From Chlamydiia bacterium (GTDB lineage Bacteria; Chlamydiota; Chlamydiia; Chlamydiales; FEN-1388), in the NCBI GenBank assembly GCA_003170575.1, contig PMZB01000094.1:1-10362 (forward strand): a DNA stretch of 10,362 nucleotides, written 5' to 3'. The translations under genes and the position numbers were made by a program. Of this stretch, positions 5,515 to 10,362 are shown piece after piece (the stretch's first letter is position 1; each line of letters opens with the position of its first letter). The notes beneath the pieces were generated by a model, which was not told where the DNA came from, made no database searches, and worked only from the letters and a program-made list of their open reading frames with translations.

Positions 5515-8166
5515 ATGACAGATGGCTTGCCCGCCGAACTTGTCGTTTCGCCTGAAGGGCATGTGCTTCTTGAAACAGGTCAGAAAGCAAGTGAAGAGGC
5601 TTCTGGAAGTTGCCTAGAGGTGTTGCAGCCACTGTTTGAGGAAAAGTGGGCCAAAGGGTTGCTCCATTTAGGCATTCGAGAATTTGAAAATCTGCCTCTA
5701 AGTTTTTTATTTTGGCGGCAGTTTGTGCAAACACTGCTCACAAAGGCGTGCAAAGAAGAAGCGACACCTCCTGGGCAGGAAGAGCTGAATGAACTGCTTT
5801 TTTCAGCTTCTTTCTTACGCGGCGCCATTTATCTCTCTGGAGAAAATCTCTTATCTATCTGGCAAGCGCTAGAAAAAGAGCTCGAGGTTGCAAAGGGAAG
5901 TCTTTCCCTCAAGTCTTACCTTTGTCAAGTTAATCCAAAATGGGGTTTGGTTGGCCGCATTTGTTTTCACTTAGCTGAGAACAAAAATAATCCGTCTCAC
6001 CCCTTTGCTTTTTTGGCTACATACACAACACGGTTCTCTGAAGGACAGTCTGCGCAGCATGTGCCTTTAAAAAGAGCTCTTCAAGAATATGCTGGAGAGA
6101 ATAATAGATCCGGATTGCTTGCATTGCTTGTTCCCATCCAAAATGCTGCGACCAAAAGTAGTTTTCTTAAAACGTTCGTGGATTCGGGAGGAATTTTTCA
6201 ACCCCAACCCTGGTCCGCACATCAGGCACATGCCTTTTTGAAAGACATCCCTATTTTCGAAGAAGCCGGCATTATGGTGAGAGTGCCAAACTGGTGGAAT
6301 CCCAAAAATCCTCCACGCCCAAAGGTATCGGTGACGGTTGGAGCGGCCAATCCAAGCGTGCTTGGACTGGGTTCTCTGCTTGATTTCAAGATGGATTTGG
6401 CATTAAGCAATGGAGAAAAATTAACCAAAAAGGAATGGGAAGAGCTTCTCTCCACTTCTTCTCCATTAGTTAAAGTGAAGGGAGAATGGGTTGAGGTAGA
6501 TCCTGAAAAGCTGCGGTCAGTTCTCGCACATTGGGGATGCCTGCAAAAGGCTGCTACGAATGGCATCTCAATGGCTGAGGCGCTTCGCCTTATGTCTGGA
6601 GCGGCGTACAACAGCGACCATACAGAAAATTGGTCGGAAGTGACGGCCGGAGATTGGCTGAAAGAAGTACTGCTGGAACTAAAAACCCCACGGGAAAATC
6701 TTGACGGCGCCATCGAATCAGTCTTAAAAACACATCTTCACGGAACCTTGCGGCCCTATCAGTTAGCTGGGGTAAGGTGGCTATTAACTTTGTACAGACT
6801 GAAACTTGGCGGATGCCTTGCAGATGATATGGGGCTGGGGAAAACCATCCAAGTGCTTGCGCTTTTTCTTATCATCAAACATCATCTTACCACCAAAAAA
6901 CCCCATCTTCTTGTTGTTCCCGCCTCGCTTCTAGGAAACTGGCAAAAAGAGCTTAGTCGATTCGCGCCATCTCTGCGCATGCATGTAGAACATAGTGACT
7001 CCATGGAGCTTGGGCTTCCACAAGATACTGACTGCTGTATCACAACCTATGGCTTTCTCCAGCGATCCACATGGATGAAACAAATGGAGTGGGACCTTGT
7101 GATTCTTGATGAAGCGCAGATGATTAAAAACCCAAACACCAAACAAACCCTTTCTGTAAAAGCCCTGAAAGGATCTGTGCGCCTTAACTTGACCGGCACT
7201 CCTGTGGAGAATCGGTTGGGCGATCTTTGGTCATTGTTCGATTTCACCTCTCCCAACCTTTTAGGATCCAGTAAAGAGTTCACAAGTTATAGCAAAAAAG
7301 CCATCAGTGAGGGCTCCTACACCCATTTTGTGGCTTCTCTTCGGCAGCTGACTCAGCCCTATATTTTGCGCCGATTAAAAACAGATAAAACAATCATCAA
7401 GGACCTTCCTGATAAAACAGAAATGCAGGCTCTTTGCACTCTTTCCTCAGATCAGGTACGTCTGTATCAGGAAACAATCACAGAATTGGCGCAGAAGCTC
7501 ACCATCGTCCCCCGCGAAGAACGGCGTGGACTTGTACTTGCATCTTTATTGCGCCTCAAACAAATCTGCAACCACCCTGATCAGTGGCTTGGCTATGGCG
7601 ACTATAGTGCTCAGCAGAGCGGAAAGTTCCTTCGCCTTCAGGAGATATGCGAAGAAATAGCTGCGAAACAGGAAAAGGTTTTGATTTTCACGCAGTTTCG
7701 TGAAATCATTCCAGCGTTGTCCTTGCACTTGCGTGCAATTTTTGGATGTGAAGGGTTAGAGCTCCATGGGGGTACTGCAATCAAAAAGCGAACTGAACTT
7801 GTGGCGCAATTCCAGCATGAACAAGGGCCGCCCTTTTTTGTGCTGTCCCTTAAAGCAGGAGGCACTGGGCTTACATTAACAAGGGCTTCTCACGTAGTCC
7901 ACTTTGATCGGTGGTGGAACCCTTCAGTAGAGAATCAAGCTACAGATCGAGCCTACCGCATAGGGCAAAACAAGAATGTGTTAGTCCACAAATTTGTCTG
8001 TCGCGGGACTATTGAGGAGAAGATTGATGAGCTTATTGCATCAAAGCAAAAGTTAGCCAAAGACATTTTGCATCATGAGGATGAGATAGCATTAACAGAG
8101 CTTTCTGATGACGCCTTGCTACGCATTGTGTCATTAGATATTCATAAGGCATTAGGAGAGGTATAA
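5515..8166 (+). CDS. SNF2/Rad54-family DNA helicase-like ATPase
   Basis: This is a Swi2/Snf2 ATPase, a double-stranded-DNA translocase thought to remodel protein-DNA complexes; bacterial members of this type often pair with SWIM proteins. ATG 5515 is used (883 residues). TTG 5503 and GTG 5506 are also in frame, and none has a strong ribosome site (GGTG at 5505-5508 is the best). An N-terminal region of about 400 residues includes the segment LVKVKGEWVEVDPEKL and looks like the bacterial SNF2-associated domain (PF12419-like). The motor follows: DDMGLGKT (Walker A) 437-444, DEAQ (Walker B) 532-535, then LTGTPVENRLGDLWSLFDF, LIFTQF, AGGTGLTL near 781-788, DRWWNP 798-803 and DRAYRIGQ 811-818 with the arginine finger R815. 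All motor motifs are intact. It is one base upstream of, and surely co-transcribed with, the SWIM gene. Confidence 0.96.
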   Translation: MTDGLPAELVVSPEGHVLLETGQKASEEASGSCLEVLQPLFEEKWAKGLLHLGIREFENLPLSFLFWRQFVQTLLTKACKEEATPPGQEELNELLFSASFLRGAIYLSGENLLSIWQALEKELEVAKGSLSLKSYLCQVNPKWGLVGRICFHLAENKNNPSHPFAFLATYTTRFSEGQSAQHVPLKRALQEYAGENNRSGLLALLVPIQNAATKSSFLKTFVDSGGIFQPQPWSAHQAHAFLKDIPIFEEAGIMVRVPNWWNPKNPPRPKVSVTVGAANPSVLGLGSLLDFKMDLALSNGEKLTKKEWEELLSTSSPLVKVKGEWVEVDPEKLRSVLAHWGCLQKAATNGISMAEALRLMSGAAYNSDHTENWSEVTAGDWLKEVLLELKTPRENLDGAIESVLKTHLHGTLRPYQLAGVRWLLTLYRLKLGGCLADDMGLGKTIQVLALFLIIKHHLTTKKPHLLVVPASLLGNWQKELSRFAPSLRMHVEHSDSMELGLPQDTDCCITTYGFLQRSTWMKQMEWDLVILDEAQMIKNPNTKQTLSVKALKGSVRLNLTGTPVENRLGDLWSLFDFTSPNLLGSSKEFTSYSKKAISEGSYTHFVASLRQLTQPYILRRLKTDKTIIKDLPDKTEMQALCTLSSDQVRLYQETITELAQKLTIVPREERRGLVLASLLRLKQICNHPDQWLGYGDYSAQQSGKFLRLQEICEEIAAKQEKVLIFTQFREIIPALSLHLRAIFGCEGLELHGGTAIKKRTELVAQFQHEQGPPFFVLSLKAGGTGLTLTRASHVVHFDRWWNPSVENQATDRAYRIGQNKNVLVHKFVCRGTIEEKIDELIASKQKLAKDILHHEDEIALTELSDDALLRIVSLDIHKALGEV

Positions 8167-8167
8167 G

Positions 8168-8986
8168 ATGGGGTATTATAGTCGGTACTCTAGGTGGCCA
8201 AAATATGTATCGGTCGCAGCGCGAAAGGCAAAAGCAGAAAAACAGATCAAATCACTCAAGAAAAAGGGCAAATCCCTCCAACCAGTCGTGATAGAAGGAA
8301 GGAATATCGCCAAAACATTTTGGGGAAAGGCCTGGTGCGATAACCTAGAAGCGTATAGTGATTTTGAAAATCGACTGCCTCGAGGCAAATCCTATGTTCG
8401 GAATGGTTCCGTGATTGATCTAGAGATCCAAAAAGGATCCATAAAAGCACAAGTCATGGGCTCCTCTTTATACCACGTTGAAATCACGATCACACCCATG
8501 GATCCAGAAAAATGGGAAGCACTCATAAAAACATGCTCTGGAAAAATTGATTCTTTAATCGAGCTTCTTCAAGGAAAGTTTTCAAAAGCTGTAATGGAGC
8601 TAATTATAGACCCCACAAATGGCCTCTTTCCAAAACCTCAAGAGATCCAGATGTCCTGTTCCTGTCCTGACTATGCTGGGATGTGCAAGCATATTGCTGC
8701 AACACTGTATGGAGTGGGGGCATCTCTCGATACCACCCCCCAAAATCTTTTTTGCCTTCGCCATGTAGATCACAACTCACTTATCACCTCTGCCAGCACC
8801 CTCTCCTCGCTTTCACAGCCCCAGGAAGCCGGGCTTGAGGAAAATGAACTTGCCTCCCTGTTTGGCATTGAGATGGATACGCAGGAAGCTCAACAGCCTG
8901 CCCCCAAAAAGAAGCGAGCATGCACAAAGCTGCCCAAAAAACCCATACCGAAACAAAAAAGGAAGTCTAAACCCAAAAATGCCTAG
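8168..8986 (+). CDS. SWIM zinc-finger protein with lysine-rich tail
   Basis: This 272-residue protein carries a SWIM zinc finger, CxCx(6)CxH (C164, C166, C173, H175; sequence CSCPDYAGMCKHIAA). Such fingers bind DNA or partner proteins. The N-terminal part, with a basic K-rich stretch (20-35) and FWGKAWCDNLE (51-61), is typical of bacterial SWIM proteins encoded next to SNF2 helicases, for example YwqB with YwqA in Bacillus subtilis. AGGAGAG (8154-8160), seven bases before the ATG, lies inside the end of the helicase gene, and the two genes are one base apart. The partners therefore probably act together. A striking tail from about residue 246 onward (PKKKRA..KLPKKPIPKQKRKSKPK) is rich in lysine and proline, like histone H1-type tails. 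It probably binds DNA without sequence choice. Confidence 0.93.
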   Translation: MGYYSRYSRWPKYVSVAARKAKAEKQIKSLKKKGKSLQPVVIEGRNIAKTFWGKAWCDNLEAYSDFENRLPRGKSYVRNGSVIDLEIQKGSIKAQVMGSSLYHVEITITPMDPEKWEALIKTCSGKIDSLIELLQGKFSKAVMELIIDPTNGLFPKPQEIQMSCSCPDYAGMCKHIAATLYGVGASLDTTPQNLFCLRHVDHNSLITSASTLSSLSQPQEAGLEENELASLFGIEMDTQEAQQPAPKKKRACTKLPKKPIPKQKRKSKPKNA

Positions 8987-8996
8987 AAATGCCACC

Positions 8997-9215
8997 TCAT
9001 GGATGTGGAGCTCGAGGGGCTTTCTTGGCATTCTTAGCAAATGAGCCTCTTTTACAAACTTTCCCTTGTTTGGACTGGCGCAATCCTTCTTGAATGTCTG
9101 CTAGTGCTTGGGAATTTTTGAATAGCCAAAGTTCATGCGCTGGTATTTCTGCCATTGGCTCTAAAATGATTTTATTTCCCTGTGTGTATGCCTTAAAAGA
9201 GCAGATATATCTGGA
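8997..9215 (-). pseudogene. Remnant of a type II antitoxin-like gene
   Basis: On the minus strand a frame runs from just after a TAA (9218-9216) to a TGA (8999-8997). It reads ...GNKIILEPMAEIPAHELWLF, then KNSQALADIQEGLRQSKQGK, then a GSFAK segment. From memory this matches the C-terminal part of small antitoxins, with GN.IIL.P at the end of an AbrB/SpoVT-like head and then NPEALASV.RGL..A..G....GSFAK. The N-terminal DNA-binding part is absent. Only 20 codons precede the first ATG (9155), with no start codon among them and a stop before them. Translation from 9155 would give a 52-residue peptide without the head and with only a weak GAG ribosome site. I therefore call it a remnant, and no toxin gene follows it. 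It is the only feature I see between the SWIM gene and the nickel permease. Confidence 0.55.
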
Positions 9216-9237
9216 TTAAAAAACTTATAAGCACCAT

Positions 9238-9924
9238 TTAGCCCAAGACTTCAATCAAACTCATAACGCCAACAGTTAAACTAAACGCAGAAATTGTCAG
9301 TCCAAGGCCGCGAGAAACAATAGCTGAAACTCCATCTGCACGGGCAATTATGGCAGATATGAGCACCCCATTGATCCCTGCAGATATCATCATGCCCAAC
9401 ATAAAAAGAATGCCTAAGATTCCTGAGAATAGCCACCCAGAAAGAAGCGACGCAGAGATTGAAAATAATGCAATTTGGCTCAACGTATCAAAGGAAAAGG
9501 CAAGCATAGCGCCGATCCCCACAACCATCAGCGGGCTGTATTTTTCTCCCGTTATTTTTTTTGCTAAAAAGGCCTTCAAACCGCCCGGAAGACCTTGATT
9601 TGAGGAATTTCGCAATACATCATAAAGATTTAATAATCCAAAAATAAATAAGAAAGCAATCGACACCCACTTTCCTAACCCCTCAAACCACACCGGAATA
9701 TGAGAGTGCATGAGTCCTGTTCCCATGATCAAACTGATCAATGTCACCACAAGCCCATGGCCAAATGAAAATAATAACCCAACAATATTTGCTTGAAACC
9801 GATTTTGACGAACGGTTCTTGTGATAGCGTCAATGATCGCTATATGATCCCAGTCAAACCCATGCTGAATCCCAAGCGTGAGCGCCATTGAACTTAAAAC
9901 AATCCACGATGTGTTTGCGTCCAT
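9238..9924 (-). CDS. NiCoT-family nickel/cobalt permease, short form
   Basis: This is an inner-membrane permease that probably imports Ni2+ or Co2+. The family signature HX4DH is present in the second hydrophobic region (H21-GFDW-D26-H27, inside GIQHGFDWDHIAIIDAITR). Further family motifs appear as FSFGH (52-56), LNLYD (98-102) and SFDT (144-147, the counterpart of the GFDT motif). About six membrane segments are visible. At 228 residues it is shorter than the roughly 330-residue HoxN/NixA proteins, chiefly through short loops and a short N-terminus, so it may be a compact subfamily. The ATG at 9924 is the only reasonable start. A strong AAGGAGG (9940-9946) lies 15 bases upstream, too far for normal use, and no alternative in-frame start lies closer. 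The gene begins 29 bases after the end of the broken doc gene and is probably read with it. No Ni enzyme is visible nearby. Confidence 0.85.
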   Translation of the reverse strand: MDANTSWIVLSSMALTLGIQHGFDWDHIAIIDAITRTVRQNRFQANIVGLLFSFGHGLVVTLISLIMGTGLMHSHIPVWFEGLGKWVSIAFLFIFGLLNLYDVLRNSSNQGLPGGLKAFLAKKITGEKYSPLMVVGIGAMLAFSFDTLSQIALFSISASLLSGWLFSGILGILFMLGMMISAGINGVLISAIIARADGVSAIVSRGLGLTISAFSLTVGVMSLIEVLG

Positions 9925-9939
9925 ACCTACACCAACTAT

Positions 9940-9946
9940 CCTCCTT
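9940..9946 (-). promoter_or_regulatory. Misplaced ribosome site before the permease gene
   Basis: AAGGAGG on the minus strand is 15 bases from the ATG at 9924. The in-frame codons between are ATA, GTT, GGT, GTA and GGT, none a standard start. A TTG at the right distance (9935-9933) is out of frame and ends after two codons. A small insertion, or an unusual start, may have separated the site from its codon. Confidence 0.6.
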
Positions 9947-9953
9947 GTTTTCT

Positions 9954-10336
9954 CTAACCTCGATTCAGCAGCTTTTTCAAATAATGACCAACTTCTTGAG
10001 GATTCACTTTTCCTTCTGTTACAGAAATTACGAAGTCCAAAAAGGCCTCTACATCATAACAAGGGGATTCCCCATTGATTCTGAGAAATACCAGTGTTGC
10101 AGAGGAGGCCGTCCGCTTATTTCCATCAAGAAAGGGGTGATTACGAGAGATGTGAAGAGATATGCACCTGCTTTACCATAAAGTGTCTGATGCACTTGTC
10201 TTCCAAATACCGTCATCATAGGGGCAGCCAAAGCAGATTCCAATAAACCTACGTCTCTAATGCCGCCTATTCCACCAAATTTTTGAATGAGCTGATCATG
10301 CAACTCAATGACCTGCTCGTATGTAAGATAGATCAT
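9954..10336 (-). pseudogene. doc: Doc-type toxin gene broken by a frameshift
   Basis: This is a Doc (death on curing) toxin of the Fic fold; Doc of phage P1 phosphorylates EF-Tu and stops translation. The first frame starts at ATG 10336 and gives 65 residues with the family N-terminus (MIYLTYEQVIELHD, FGG..GIRD.GLLESAL, AYLFTSLV). At about 10142 it runs off into an unrelated reading that ends at 10049. One frame over, from 10142, the rest is intact: NHPFLDGNKRTA (the Fic core HxFxDGNKR), then VFLRING, EAFLDFVISVTEGK and a TAG at 9956-9954. Joined, the parts give 127 residues, almost the length of P1 Doc, so a single lost base explains the break. The shift removes the catalytic core from the 5' product, so it is probably inactive. 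A sequencing error or a rare frameshift event is the alternative. Confidence 0.88.
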
Positions 10337-10362
10337 AGACGTGATAGCTTTTGCATAAGTTC
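10333..10362 (-). CDS. Possible 3' end of the doc partner antitoxin (partial)
   Basis: Upstream of doc on the minus strand one frame reads ELMQKLSRL and stops at TGA 10335-10333, overlapping the doc ATG as ATGA. Phd-Doc type pairs usually overlap in this way, so this may be the antitoxin's last codons. Only nine residues are in the window and no family can be seen. Confidence 0.3.
   Translation of the reverse strand, partial: ELMQKLSRL

Noticed and set aside
5426..5734. 102-residue minus-strand frame running from SNF2 into the intergenic region
   Set aside because: Most of it is antisense to the helicase gene and the intergenic part (…KLPYGFRASHSLGIV) matches nothing I recognise.
8988..9033. 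Inverted repeat AATGCCA/TGGCATT after the SWIM gene as a terminator
   Set aside because: The stem is 7 bp with a 31-base loop and no T run, and it overlaps the antitoxin remnant.

Overview
The window most likely comes from a chlamydia-like bacterium (phylum Chlamydiota, probably an environmental, amoeba-associated lineage). The basis is the adjacency of a PhnP-like metal hydrolase and the GTPase HflX, which I recall from Chlamydia as the CT380/CT379 pair, together with SNF2-family helicases, which are common in that phylum. This is inference from memory and was not tested by a search.

Positions 97-4335 hold a compact minus-strand gene group. In order of transcription it is a multi-spanning membrane protein (start 4335), the PhnP-like hydrolase (4-base overlap with it), a 102-base gap containing a perfect 13-bp hairpin, hflX, and an unrecognised 399-residue protein whose start overlaps the end of hflX.

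Positions 4404-5369 are accessory and partly decayed. A truncated plus-strand gene fragment abuts a broken minus-strand remnant of a YhcG/DUF1016-type gene. Next comes an apparently intact MazF-type toxin with its antitoxin, transcribed leftward and overlapping.

Positions 5515-8986 are a plus-strand pair one base apart: a full-length SNF2/Rad54-type helicase and a SWIM zinc-finger protein with a lysine-rich tail. They probably form one DNA-dependent unit.

Positions 8997-10362 are again leftward and decayed. They hold a Doc-type (Fic fold) toxin gene broken by a single-base frameshift, a short NiCoT-family nickel/cobalt permease, and an antitoxin-like remnant that has lost its N-terminus. With MazF this makes traces of three toxin-antitoxin units, of which only one looks intact. 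I see no tRNA, rRNA, CRISPR array or intact transposase. No clearly new multi-gene system stands out. The main discoveries are the hidden remnants between genes, the doc frameshift, and the unrecognised gene coupled to hflX.
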